Assembly: GCA_947489425.1 (NCBI GenBank)
Contig: CANLDL010000001.1
Coordinates: 930,001-994,000, forward strand
DNA from: an uncultured Pseudomonadales bacterium
GTDB lineage: Bacteria > Pseudomonadota > Gammaproteobacteria > Pseudomonadales > Cellvibrionaceae
DNA: 64,000 nucleotides
Direction of reading: 5' to 3'
The translations under genes and the position numbers were made by a program. Shown here piece by piece: positions 54,947-62,443 of the stretch. Each line of letters opens with the position of its first letter. Within the stretch, counting starts at the first letter, position 1. The notes below the pieces were generated by a model. The model saw nothing but the letters and a program-made list of their open reading frames with translations. It was not told where the DNA came from and ran no database searches.

Positions 54947-54981
54947 ACCAACTAAGCAATAATAACTATTGCCTAGTTGGT
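54947..54981 (-). terminator. Stem-loop after cheV
   Basis: On the minus strand ACCAACTAGGCAATA and TTATTGCTTAGTTGGT form a long, slightly imperfect stem about 20 bp after the cheV stop. The downstream sequence is only moderately T-rich. Confidence 0.55.
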
Positions 54982-54999
54982 ATGAATATACGCGTTAAG

Positions 55000-55959
55000 T
55001 TATTTTAAATCTGTACTTATCTCAATAGCTTCGCCACTAACGTCTAAGATACGCTCGTTTAGTCGCGTTGCTAATAAGTCTGGGTTAAATTTAGATAAAA
55101 AGTCATCTGCTCCTACCTTTTTAACCATCGCCTCATTAAACACACCACTTAAGGAGGTATGCAAAATAATATGTAAGTCTTTTAGCTTATCGTTAGCGCG
55201 TACTTCTGAGGTAAAAGTGTAGCCATCCATCTCAGGCATTTCGATATCAGAAATAACCAGCACTAACTCTTCATTGGGGTCTTTACCTTCTGCGAGTAAG
55301 TCCTCTAAATAAGTCAGAGCCTCGCGCCCATCTTTTCTGAGAGTACACTTAATTCCCATTTGCTCAACAACACGCTGTATTTGCTTACGAGCAATGGTTG
55401 AATCATCAACAATAAGTATGTGTTTTTTAATAACGCGCTCTGATATACCATCTTCGATAAGCTCATCACTAACATCAGCGGGCAGTGGTGATACTTCGGC
55501 AAGAATTTTTTCTACATCGATAATTTCGATGAGGTTATTATCAAGCTCTGTCACCGCTGTCAGGTAATTATCTTTACCTGCACCACGTGGAGGCGGATGA
55601 ATGTCTTCCCAATTAGTATTGATAATACGTTCTACGGCTTTAACTAAAAACCCCTGCGTCGACCCATTATATTCGGTAATGATAACAAAGCTGTCTTCGA
55701 TATTTTCAACGGGGTTATTACCAATCGCAAGATTCATATCCATGATTGAGATTGTATTCCCTCGAATATTAGCAACGCCACGAACAACATGATGTCGCTG
55801 AGGCAACTGATTCAATTCAGGACATTGCAGTACTTCTTTTACTTTAAAAACATTGATTCCATATAACTGATCGCCGTTTAAACGAAACAGCAGTAACTCT
55901 AAGCGATTTTGACCAACCAACTGGGTACGCTGGTTTACAGAGTCCATGACACTAGCCAT
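55000..55959 (-). CDS. cheV: Chemotaxis coupling/receiver protein CheV
   Basis: Soluble chemotaxis protein of 319 residues joining a CheW-like coupling domain (about 20-165; ELLLFRLNGDQLYGINVFKVKEVLQ, then VVRGVANIRGNTISIMDMNLAI) to a C-terminal receiver (about 180-305). The receiver has IKKHILIVDDSTIARKQI with the acidic pocket, the phosphoacceptor Asp in LVLVISDIEMPEMDGY, and Lys in DDFLSKFN. It would link chemoreceptors, possibly the one at 62444, to CheA. It lies between the hscC pair and flgA, in a spot where Pseudomonas and Vibrio also keep cheV near flgA-flgM. Confidence 0.94.
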   Translation of the reverse strand: MASVMDSVNQRTQLVGQNRLELLLFRLNGDQLYGINVFKVKEVLQCPELNQLPQRHHVVRGVANIRGNTISIMDMNLAIGNNPVENIEDSFVIITEYNGSTQGFLVKAVERIINTNWEDIHPPPRGAGKDNYLTAVTELDNNLIEIIDVEKILAEVSPLPADVSDELIEDGISERVIKKHILIVDDSTIARKQIQRVVEQMGIKCTLRKDGREALTYLEDLLAEGKDPNEELVLVISDIEMPEMDGYTFTSEVRANDKLKDLHIILHTSLSGVFNEAMVKKVGADDFLSKFNPDLLATRLNERILDVSGEAIEISTDLK

Positions 55960-56024
55960 AAGTAGTCCTCTCTGGATAAAAATATCCGTTTAATACAAGT
56001 AAGTTAATAATGTAAAACATATAA

Positions 56025-56040
56025 CGGCACGCGACTTGCT
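56025..56040 (+). promoter_or_regulatory. sigma54 promoter of flgA
   Basis: Plus-strand CGGCACGCGACTTGCT: GGCAC, 5 bp, TTGCT, with the conserved GG and GC spaced correctly, about 123 bp before the flgA start. Confidence 0.78.
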
Positions 56041-56163
56041 TACTCAAACTAGATGTTGTTAATTAAGTTCAAGAACAACAGATTATGCCAACTATTTGTC
56101 AACCACTACTTTATTAACTTTTTATCAAAATGATAAATAAGCTCTTTAAAGCATAGGACAATA

Positions 56164-56877
56164 ATGATGAAAACGAGTAATTTTTTATTAATTTTTTGTT
56201 ATTTGATAATGACAAACCCTACCTATGCGCTTAAGAGTATTAACCACGGTGCTCTGCAAGCAGACATACAAGAATTTGTGTTAACCCAGGTAAAAGACAA
56301 ACTCAATAAGCAGCAAGATATAAGCGTCAAGGTTAGTGTTAGGAAAATAGATCCGCGCTTGAAGCTAAAGCAATGTGACAAACCATTGGCGTTTGAACTG
56401 CAAGGCCAAACGATCAAACGCAACAATACCGTTAAAGTGAGTTGCCCCTCAGATATAGCCCCTTGGTCTATTTTTAGTATGAGCACCATCACACAGGAAA
56501 TGTATGTTGTTAGTGCGGCTACAGAACTACCAAGACACCATATTATTACTAAAGAAGACTTGATGCCTCTCAAGCAGGATATACACAAACTAAGAGGTGG
56601 CTATGCAACTAAAGAGAAACTGCTTATTGGGCAACAGCTAAGACGCCCTGCCCGTGCAGGCTCGGTCATCTACCAAAATCAATTACAATTACCAAAGATC
56701 ATCAAAAAAGGCGATAAAGTCACTATCGTCACTAATAGAGGGGGCTTATCGGTTATTCATCAAGGTATCGCGATGGGAAACGCCAGTAAAGGTGAGCGTA
56801 TACAGGTTAAAAATAATCGCTCTAGCCGTATTATTCAGGCCAATGTTATCTCCTCTGGGCGAGTTGAAGTGCTATAA
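56164..56877 (+). CDS. flgA: P-ring assembly chaperone FlgA
   Basis: Periplasmic chaperone needed to build the P-ring from FlgI. The 237-residue protein has a signal peptide (1-22, ending TYA before LKSINHG). It then has the FlgA start IQEFVLTQVKDKL, the VRKIDPRLKLKQCDKPLAFEL block (near 60-80) and the SAF-like domain (about 120-235) with LPRHHIITKEDLMPLKQDIHKLRGGY and IKKGDKVTIVTNRGGLSV. The start codon choice is the first of two adjacent ATGs. It is divergent from cheV and upstream of flgM-flgN, the conserved order. Confidence 0.95.
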   Translation: MMKTSNFLLIFCYLIMTNPTYALKSINHGALQADIQEFVLTQVKDKLNKQQDISVKVSVRKIDPRLKLKQCDKPLAFELQGQTIKRNNTVKVSCPSDIAPWSIFSMSTITQEMYVVSAATELPRHHIITKEDLMPLKQDIHKLRGGYATKEKLLIGQQLRRPARAGSVIYQNQLQLPKIIKKGDKVTIVTNRGGLSVIHQGIAMGNASKGERIQVKNNRSSRIIQANVISSGRVEVL

Positions 56878-56973
56878 GTAACTATATTTTTATCACACAA
56901 CCACTTAAGCCACTGATAAATATAGACTTTTATTTTTTTATCGATTATTTCACTTTTTATTTGAAAATTTAGC

Positions 56974-57000
56974 TAAAGTAACTAGTATTAATGCCGATAA
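56974..57000 (+). promoter_or_regulatory. sigma28 promoter of flgM
   Basis: TAAA, exactly 15 bp, GCCGATAA: an exact consensus match on the plus strand, 87 bp before the flgM start. It implies FlgM is topped up as a late product. Confidence 0.92.
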
Positions 57001-57086
57001 CTTTTTAGAGCACCATAAAACCATTTATACAATGGCTTTATCCATTTACGCTGTAACAGTTATACAAAGGCATATAGGACAAAACG

Positions 57087-57392
57087 ATGACTATTAATAT
57101 CAATAATCTTGGCGTTAATAATACGCTAAGTAGCAATAATAGAGCTTCTGAATCTGGCCGTAATCAGCCAACTGAATCAGCTAGTGCTGCACCCTCAAGC
57201 ACCACGAGCGACAGTGTTGCCATTAGCCAACAGGCATTAAATATTACAGAGCTTGAAGCACGCATCAGCGATACACCAGCCGTTGATACTGCACGTGTCG
57301 ACAGTATTAGACAAGCTATTGAAGACGGTAGCTACTCTATTGATGCAGATAATATTGCCGACAGACTACTTGATAGTGATGCACTTTATTAA
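57087..57392 (+). CDS. flgM: Anti-sigma28 factor FlgM
   Basis: Binds and inhibits FliA (sigma28) until the hook is finished and FlgM is exported. The 101-residue protein has an unstructured, Ser/Thr/Asn-rich N-terminal half and the FlgM signature at the C-terminus: DSVAISQQALNITELEARI and VDTARVDSIRQAIEDGSYSIDADNIADRLL (split over 65-97). Its promoter is sigma28, so expression is fed back by the factor it inhibits. FliA itself is not in this window. Confidence 0.95.
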   Translation: MTININNLGVNNTLSSNNRASESGRNQPTESASAAPSSTTSDSVAISQQALNITELEARISDTPAVDTARVDSIRQAIEDGSYSIDADNIADRLLDSDALY

Positions 57393-57592
57393 TAGAAACC
57401 TCAATTAATAAATTAAAAAAGCGCATCATTTCTTATGCTAAATCTCACTCCCGACTCCTTGAATATTCGATACCTTTTGCGCAACAACCTATTTACAATA
57501 TAACCTAGACTCCGCTTAGACTCACGATACTCACCTTCATTTTTTATTTCCTTACCTGCTTTTAGTGTTTATTTTTATTCCCCCATATTAAT

Positions 57593-57608
57593 TGGCATTT
57601 TGTTTGCA
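57593..57608 (+). promoter_or_regulatory. sigma54 promoter of flgN
   Basis: TGGCATTTTGTTTGCA: TGGCAT, 5 bp, TTGCA, about 102 bp before flgN. The remainder of the 317-bp gap 57393-57709 has no other feature I can name. Confidence 0.75.
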
Positions 57609-57709
57609 ATCTTATTAGGCAAGCTAGTAAACAACGGCAAATCAAGTGATCAACTCGCCAATTATCAACAAAAAGGCAGTTAATAGGTCACGAAAAAGAG
57701 AGTAAAACA

Positions 57710-58186
57710 ATGAATGCTAAATATTTAAGTACAATTCATACGATGATAGAACAAGATCTTGCCACTAGTCGGCAATTACTTGCCTTGTTAGAGCGCGAAA
57801 CTGACTCCACTCAGGAGAGAGATTTCGCGGCCATGTCCGAGCTACTAAAAGAAAAAACACCCTTGATCGATAACCTTAAAAAGAACGCTAAAATACGCTC
57901 ACAACTACTGTTATCTACTAATAAAGCAGCAAACGAAGAGAACTGGTCATTGTTATTAGATTCGTTTAATGATCAAGCGGTAAAAGAGAGTTGGCAAGCA
58001 ATGCAAACAACGATTTCACAATGTAAGGAAATCAACAATATTAACGGCAAGTTAATTAATCGTGGTGTGCAATCGCATAATAAACTGCTACAACTGATGC
58101 GAGGAAATACTCAGCAAGCCGATATTTACGACGCCAAAGGCAGTAAACGTACCTCTAATTACTCCGGTATGTTAACTCAAGCCTAA
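57710..58186 (+). CDS. flgN: Flagellar export chaperone FlgN
   Basis: Export chaperone for FlgK and FlgL. The 158-residue protein is all alpha-helical: TIHTMIEQDLATSRQLLALLERETDSTQERDFAAMSELLKEKTPLIDNL (split over 9-58) is the FlgN-type first helix pair. The tail is polar (RTSNYSGMLTQA). It follows flgM after a 317-bp gap with its own sigma54 promoter. Its stop codon overlaps that of the convergent glycosyltransferase gene. Confidence 0.88.
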   Translation: MNAKYLSTIHTMIEQDLATSRQLLALLERETDSTQERDFAAMSELLKEKTPLIDNLKKNAKIRSQLLLSTNKAANEENWSLLLDSFNDQAVKESWQAMQTTISQCKEINNINGKLINRGVQSHNKLLQLMRGNTQQADIYDAKGSKRTSNYSGMLTQA

Positions 58187-58935
58187 ATCTCAGGAGTGGA
58201 ATTTAAGAGATTATTGGCGTGTTCTAATAGATCATCAAATTCGCCATGAGCTTTTAACCCCGCCAAGTCTTCAGGCTGATCAATATCTGATAGGCTTGGC
58301 AATTCAAAGTAACTAAGTTTCGCTGCCTTTATCTTAGCAATAGTACTTTCAAGAACCGAACTCTCACCCCAACGAATATCTGTAAACAACCCCGCATTAG
58401 GTGCCTTAAGTCCCAACAAGACATAACCACCGTCGTCGGCAGGCCCAATCACTACATCGTGTTGCGTTAACTTTTTACAGGCATTTAACAAATAATCTTT
58501 ATCGATAAAGGGACAATCGGTACCAGTAACAAAAACGCCTTGTATACCTGCTTGCTTTTGTTGATTAGCTAAAAAAGTATTGTTTATTGCACCAATAAGG
58601 CGCTCACCAAGGCTACCTTCTAGCTGTTGATACACAGGTAGCTTTTTTAAATAAGGCTCGTCTCGCTCAAAAATATTTTCTGAGAAATTTTGTCTATCAC
58701 CAGCAACCCAACATGCTATAGGGCAAACTTTTGATTGGCTCCACTGATTTAATACAACGCGTGTTAATCGAGTATGAAGAGCCAATGAAAACTCTTGTGG
58801 TAGTTGTGGCTGCAAGCGTGTTTTTGCAAAACCAAGTACAGGTGATTTTGCAAAAACCACTAAACGATAATGCGGGTAGACATAATCATTATCTAACAGA
58901 TGATTAGCTTTATCGGAGTTATTAGAAGGCTGCAT
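58183..58935 (-). CDS. TIGR04282-type glycosyltransferase (arsenosugar set)
   Basis: GT-A-fold glycosyltransferase of the TIGR04282/DUF2064 family, named for its link to arsenosugar gene sets. The 250-residue protein has RLVVFAKSPVLGFAKTRLQPQLPQEFSL (split over 24-51), with the FAKSP-x-x-G-x-x-KTRL nucleotide-binding signature. It then has VFVTGTDCPFIDKDYLLNA (metal-binding TDCP) and VVIGPADDGGYVLLGL. It is last in a three-gene run with a TIGR04283 transferase and ArsS. No arsM methyltransferase is in the window, so arsenic chemistry is inferred from family association only. Confidence 0.85.
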   Translation of the reverse strand: MQPSNNSDKANHLLDNDYVYPHYRLVVFAKSPVLGFAKTRLQPQLPQEFSLALHTRLTRVVLNQWSQSKVCPIACWVAGDRQNFSENIFERDEPYLKKLPVYQQLEGSLGERLIGAINNTFLANQQKQAGIQGVFVTGTDCPFIDKDYLLNACKKLTQHDVVIGPADDGGYVLLGLKAPNAGLFTDIRWGESSVLESTIAKIKAAKLSYFELPSLSDIDQPEDLAGLKAHGEFDDLLEHANNLLNSTPEI

Positions 58936-58986
58936 AGGGACGTGATAAACCTAAGTCTTAGGAGAATTTATAATCAATAAAAAATA

Positions 58987-59664
58987 TTATGGTAAATAAT
59001 TTTTTGCTAATCGCGTCGGTGAGACACCAATAAAAAATAAAAAGCGTAGACGCCACATTAATAAAATAGTCGATACAATGCCATTTTTCTCCCAGCGCCG
59101 CGATGAGGTCGTTATCATTTTTTTAATAATATAGGGACGTGACTCTCGCTTTAAGCGCTTGCTCAACTCTACATCTTCCATCAAAGGGATATCTTTGTAG
59201 CCCTTTATTTTTTTAAAAAGTTCATGGCGTACAAAAATGCACTGGTCACCCGTGGCAACACCTGTGCTTTGCGAACGGAAATTCATCATTAGCTCAATGA
59301 TGCGATACATCCAATGCTGTCCACTCAATTGTATTTTAAAAAAGCCCCATGAATTGGCACTATCAGTAGCGCTGATACAGAGTAATTGTTCTGTAATAGA
59401 AGAGAACTTTGTATCACTATGCACAAATAGCAATATATCACCTGAGGCTATGGCTGCCCCCGCATTCATCTGCCTAGCTCGGCCCTTGGCCGAATTAATG
59501 AGGACAACATTGTGCTTAGAGACAAGGCTTGCAGTATTATCAGAGCTACCGCCATCGACAACAATAATTTCAATACTTGAATCATTAACCGCGGTTAATT
59601 CTTGTAAAAACTGATCGATAGAAGCCGCTTCATTAAGTACTGGAATTATAATACTGAGCGTCAT
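58987..59664 (-). CDS. TIGR04283-type glycosyltransferase (arsenosugar set)
   Basis: Family-2 glycosyltransferase of the TIGR04283 type, 225 residues. The start TLSIIIPVLNEAASIDQFLQEL (2-23) is the GT2 fold entry. IIVVDGGSSDNTASLV carries the DGG/DxD region, NSAKGRARQMNAGAAIASGDILLFVHSDTKF (split over 57-87) is typical of this subfamily, and RRWEKNG lies near the end. A hydrophobic C-terminal segment (MWRLRFLFFIGVSPTRLAKNYL) may bind the membrane surface. It lies between arsS (19 bp) and the TIGR04282 gene (51 bp). Confidence 0.86.
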   Translation of the reverse strand: MTLSIIIPVLNEAASIDQFLQELTAVNDSSIEIIVVDGGSSDNTASLVSKHNVVLINSAKGRARQMNAGAAIASGDILLFVHSDTKFSSITEQLLCISATDSANSWGFFKIQLSGQHWMYRIIELMMNFRSQSTGVATGDQCIFVRHELFKKIKGYKDIPLMEDVELSKRLKRESRPYIIKKMITTSSRRWEKNGIVSTILLMWRLRFLFFIGVSPTRLAKNYLP

Positions 59665-59683
59665 TATTTTTAATCTTTAATTA

Positions 59684-60685
59684 TTATTCTAAGGCTCCGC
59701 CACAACTACTACCCTGCCCCGCTGTACAGCCATAACAATGCTCACCGATCATTATGTCATTACCCGCAAGCTCCGCTTCAATAAGCTCGCCTATATGCCA
59801 ACGTTTTTTATCACTGCCAATAATAGCCACGTTACCTTGATCTTGGTAAAGAGCGTGGTTCAGTGGCATTTCTAGCATTTGGTTAAAATCACAATCGTAA
59901 ACATAACCTTGCCAATCAATACTCAAAAGCGTTTTGCACATCACACTTTTTACATTGTCATCCAGGAAATTATCTTTTAATAAGTGCATGTATTCGTCGT
60001 ACAAACCTTTTGATAACAACATACCACCAAAGCGGCTAATAGGCATATTAGTAATTGTCAGTAACTGATCAAACTCAATATCATGCTCAGCTTTCAAGTT
60101 AGCTTTATATTCTTGCTCTAGGGCTACCTGATTAGGCGGTAAATTAATCCCATCGGGGTTATATACAAGGTTTAATTCTAAAGCTGGATCTATGCCATAG
60201 CCTAAACTATTGAGTTTTTTGAGAGCAGTAATAGATTCTTGAAACACACCTTTACCACGCTGCTTGTCTACATTTTGTTCTGCATAGCAAGGGAGCGAAG
60301 CCGTTATAATAACTTTATGCTTAACTAAAAATTCCGCCAAATACTCATAGCCAGGCTCAATCAATATGGTTAGATTACAACGATCTATTACACTTACGCC
60401 ACGTTTAGTGGCTTCTTCAACAAGGTAGCAAAAATGTGGATTCATCTCCGGTGCACCACCGGTAAGATCTAAGGATTTAATATTATGTTTATCAATATAG
60501 GCAAGCACACTATCGATAGTGTCACGCGACATTAACTCAGTACGTTTAGGGCCTGCATTAACATGGCAATGAGTACAACTTAAATTACACAGGTAACCTA
60601 AATTCAGCTGGAGAGTTTGCACGGCTTTCCTAGTAATTGACGGAAAGTCGGTTTTTAATAATAATGGCTTGGTATCTAACATCAC
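59684..60685 (-). CDS. arsS: Radical SAM protein ArsS (arsenosugar biosynthesis)
   Basis: Radical SAM enzyme that in known systems joins the 5'-deoxyadenosyl group to methylated arsenic in arsenosugar synthesis. The 333-residue protein has the cluster motif CNLSCTHC (Cys33, Cys37, Cys40: C-x3-C-x2-C). It then has SLDLTGGAPEMNPHF (SAM-binding GGAPE) and the C-terminal DUF3641-type part with SVMCKTLLSIDWQGYVYDCDFNQML and, near the end, CYGC and SSCGG (Cys317, Cys320, Cys328). Some family members use selenocysteine in this tail, as I recall; here all are Cys. It heads the three-gene set and is divergent from tRNA-Arg. Confidence 0.87.
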   Translation of the reverse strand: MMLDTKPLLLKTDFPSITRKAVQTLQLNLGYLCNLSCTHCHVNAGPKRTELMSRDTIDSVLAYIDKHNIKSLDLTGGAPEMNPHFCYLVEEATKRGVSVIDRCNLTILIEPGYEYLAEFLVKHKVIITASLPCYAEQNVDKQRGKGVFQESITALKKLNSLGYGIDPALELNLVYNPDGINLPPNQVALEQEYKANLKAEHDIEFDQLLTITNMPISRFGGMLLSKGLYDEYMHLLKDNFLDDNVKSVMCKTLLSIDWQGYVYDCDFNQMLEMPLNHALYQDQGNVAIIGSDKKRWHIGELIEAELAGNDIMIGEHCYGCTAGQGSSCGGALE

Positions 60686-60767
60686 ATCTCCAAAAACTAC
60701 TCACTGCTGACAAATATTTCACCAAAAGGTTTACATTATTTGTTAGGATAATATCTTATATAGTACT

Positions 60768-60844
60768 CCACCCGTAGCTCAGCTGGATAGAGCGGTCCCC
60801 TCCTAAGGGACAGGTCGCAGGTTCGACTCCTGCCGGGTGGGCCA
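60768..60844 (+). tRNA. tRNA-Arg (anticodon CCT)
   Basis: A 77-nt tRNA with encoded CCA. The acceptor arm CCACCCG pairs with CGGGTGG; the D arm is GCTC/GAGC; the anticodon stem GTCCC/GGGAC holds the loop CTCCTAA with CCT at 60802-60804; the T arm GCAGG/CCTGC holds TTCGACT. It reads AGG. No integrase or duplicated 3' end follows, although tRNA-Arg genes often serve as attachment sites. Confidence 0.95.
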
Positions 60845-61011
60845 AAAGTATAACCCATATAGGCCAACCGTAGCCCAATATAGTATCCATAGCTTATGCC
60901 TTCAATGGTACTTTACAGGGAAAACAAGGGTTTATAGGCTGAATTTAGTTGATGGCACTGTACTCATCTATCACCTGCATTTCAATCACTTTATAAAACC
61001 AACTCTGTATA

Positions 61012-61031
61012 GTTAGCTTTATAAAGCTAAC
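61012..61031. repeat. 20-bp perfect palindrome upstream of Cys-rich gene
   Basis: GTTAGCTTTATAAAGCTAAC is a perfect 20-bp palindrome, about 170 bp before the Cys-rich gene start. It could be an operator for a dimeric regulator or a hairpin at the end of the tRNA transcript, though no T-run follows. The rest of 60845-61200 is AT-rich with no clear promoter. Confidence 0.6.
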
Positions 61032-61200
61032 CACTCGTCTGAGTATTTTCAAAAATCTAAACAGTCGATGAACTTTTAATTACACCTCTAGTCTCAAGTG
61101 GTGCATATGACTTAAGTAAAAACAATAATTAACTATTAGTTATATATATTGCTCTTAAGTTAAGCACTTATTGATCCATAACTTAATTAGGACTTTTATA

Positions 61201-61503
61201 ATGAGAAATGAAAAAGCAAAAGCAAAATTATCGCTAACCACTGTTGCAAAAAATAAACCTTTAACACTTGCTGCAGGTGCATTTTGCTTGTTACTAGGCG
61301 CTGCTCCTCTTCATGCTGCATGTGGTCCTTGTGCCGCCAGCAACTATTCAAGCTCAAGCAACCCTTGCGCGGCTAAAAATCCTTGTGCTGCTAAAAACCC
61401 ATGCGCACCTTGTGGTGCTTGTAGCCCATGTGCTGCTAAAAATCCTTGCGCAGCCAAAAACCCTTGTGCCGCTAAAAACCCTTGTGCTGCTAAAAAATAC
61501 TAA
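61201..61503 (+). CDS. Secreted Cys-rich NPCAAK-repeat peptide
   Basis: I know no named family for this peptide. From the ATG at 61201 (AGGA about 8 bp upstream) it has 100 residues. A Sec-type signal peptide spans about residues 1-39 (basic n-region, hydrophobic TLAAGAFCLLLGAAPLHA, cut after A-P-L-H-A). The mature part of about 61 residues has 11 Cys and consists mainly of NPCAAK repeats: two copies, an NPCAPCGAC bridge, one SPCAAK, then three more NPCAAK and a KY end. Each unit is 18 bp. It looks like a periplasmic or exported metal-binding or cross-linked repeat peptide. A strong stem-loop directly follows, and the His-rich gene is next. Function is unknown. Confidence 0.75.
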   Translation: MRNEKAKAKLSLTTVAKNKPLTLAAGAFCLLLGAAPLHAACGPCAASNYSSSSNPCAAKNPCAAKNPCAPCGACSPCAAKNPCAAKNPCAAKNPCAAKKY

Positions 61504-61513
61504 TTTTCTGCCC

Positions 61514-61545
61514 AAAACACTACTTGAAGATTCAAGTAGTGTTTT
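61514..61545 (+). terminator. Intrinsic terminator after Cys-rich gene
   Basis: AAAACACTACTTGAA-GA-TTCAAGTAGTGTTTT is a perfect 15-bp inverted repeat (spacer GA) ending in a T-run, about 10 bp after the stop. It lies between the Cys-rich gene and the His-rich gene 48 bp further on, so most transcripts probably end here and some read through. Confidence 0.82.
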
Positions 61546-61592
61546 TCTATTTTTTACTACTCTAACTATTTTAAAGTACCAGAAAAAATATT

Positions 61593-62339
61593 ATGTCTAT
61601 CTCTTCATGGTCCGCACTTGGTGATACAACTCCATTAACCCAACCCGATTTAACAGCACTTACCTCTCAACAAATTGACGAGATGCGCCTAGCCGGCCAA
61701 CAAATTAAAGAGTCCTACCGTCTCTTAGAGAAAGCCGGGTTAAATATTGTTAGTGAAGTACTAAAAGGCCAAGGTACATTTTACGAAATGGAGCATTATC
61801 CAAAAGATGATGTTTACGATACTGAAACACATAGCCAATATTACTACCACAATCATCGCGGACTTTCCGATGAACATGGGCATTTTCATACCTTTTTAAG
61901 GGCTAAGGCTATTCCCAACACAATTAAACCTGCCGTTGGTTTTAAACATAGTAAACCATGGCCAGAAGACGACGAAGCACTCGCACATTTTGTTGGTATA
62001 TCAATGGATGACGATGGATTTCCGATTGGTTTATTTATTACTAATCGATGGGTAACTAACCAAACATGGTATAATGCAGAAGATACAGCAGCGCTGCTAG
62101 AGCATTTCGAAATCGATCATGCTCATCCTAACCTTGTAGTAAATCAGTGGCTAACGGCTATGCTAAAACTATTTAAGCCACACATTACATCATTACTATT
62201 ACACCGCGATGATGTCATTAGCAGGTGGTCAGCTGATAAGCCTGACGAAGATACTTTGGAAGACAGAGCATTAGAAATAACAGGTAGTTTTAACATCACG
62301 CCTGAGCAATGGTTAGAGCAATTAGAAGCACTTAATTAA
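61593..62339 (+). CDS. His-rich cytosolic protein of unknown function (DUF6969-like)
   Basis: A 248-residue protein without signal peptide or membrane segment; it resembles what I recall as DUF6969, but I cannot verify this. The most conserved-looking part is a His-rich block, HSQYYYHNHRGLSDEHGHFHTFLRAK (split at residues 72-97), with HxH, EHGHFH and several acidic residues, which could bind a metal. A second part contains DDDGFPIGLFITNRWVTNQTWY, and then HFEIDHAHPNLVVNQWLTAMLKLF. It follows the Cys-rich gene in the same direction after a terminator hairpin. It may handle the same metal or act on the peptide; this is inference from context. Confidence 0.65.
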   Translation: MSISSWSALGDTTPLTQPDLTALTSQQIDEMRLAGQQIKESYRLLEKAGLNIVSEVLKGQGTFYEMEHYPKDDVYDTETHSQYYYHNHRGLSDEHGHFHTFLRAKAIPNTIKPAVGFKHSKPWPEDDEALAHFVGISMDDDGFPIGLFITNRWVTNQTWYNAEDTAALLEHFEIDHAHPNLVVNQWLTAMLKLFKPHITSLLLHRDDVISRWSADKPDEDTLEDRALEITGSFNITPEQWLEQLEALN

Positions 62340-62390
62340 CTTACAGTAAATAAGACATAGCTAAGCTCATTTAAAATAAATTACTTAAAC

Positions 62391-62428
62391 AAAAAAGCCA
62401 AAAAATTATTTTTATTGTTTGGCTTTTT
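62391..62428. terminator. Bidirectional terminator
   Basis: Arms AAAAAGCCAAA and TTTGGCTTTTT with an AT-rich loop lie between the convergent His-rich gene and chemoreceptor gene, with T-rich flanks for both directions. Confidence 0.72.
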
Positions 62429-62443
62429 GTGTATTTTTTAAAG

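Noticed and set aside
60768-60844. tRNA-Arg as an integration site of a genomic island
   Set aside because: No integrase, no duplicated tRNA 3' end and no composition change is seen in the following 3 kb.
61369-61500. 18-bp repeats as a possible non-coding tandem array
   Set aside because: The repeats are in frame, follow a signal peptide, vary at synonymous positions and end in a stop codon, so they are protein-coding.
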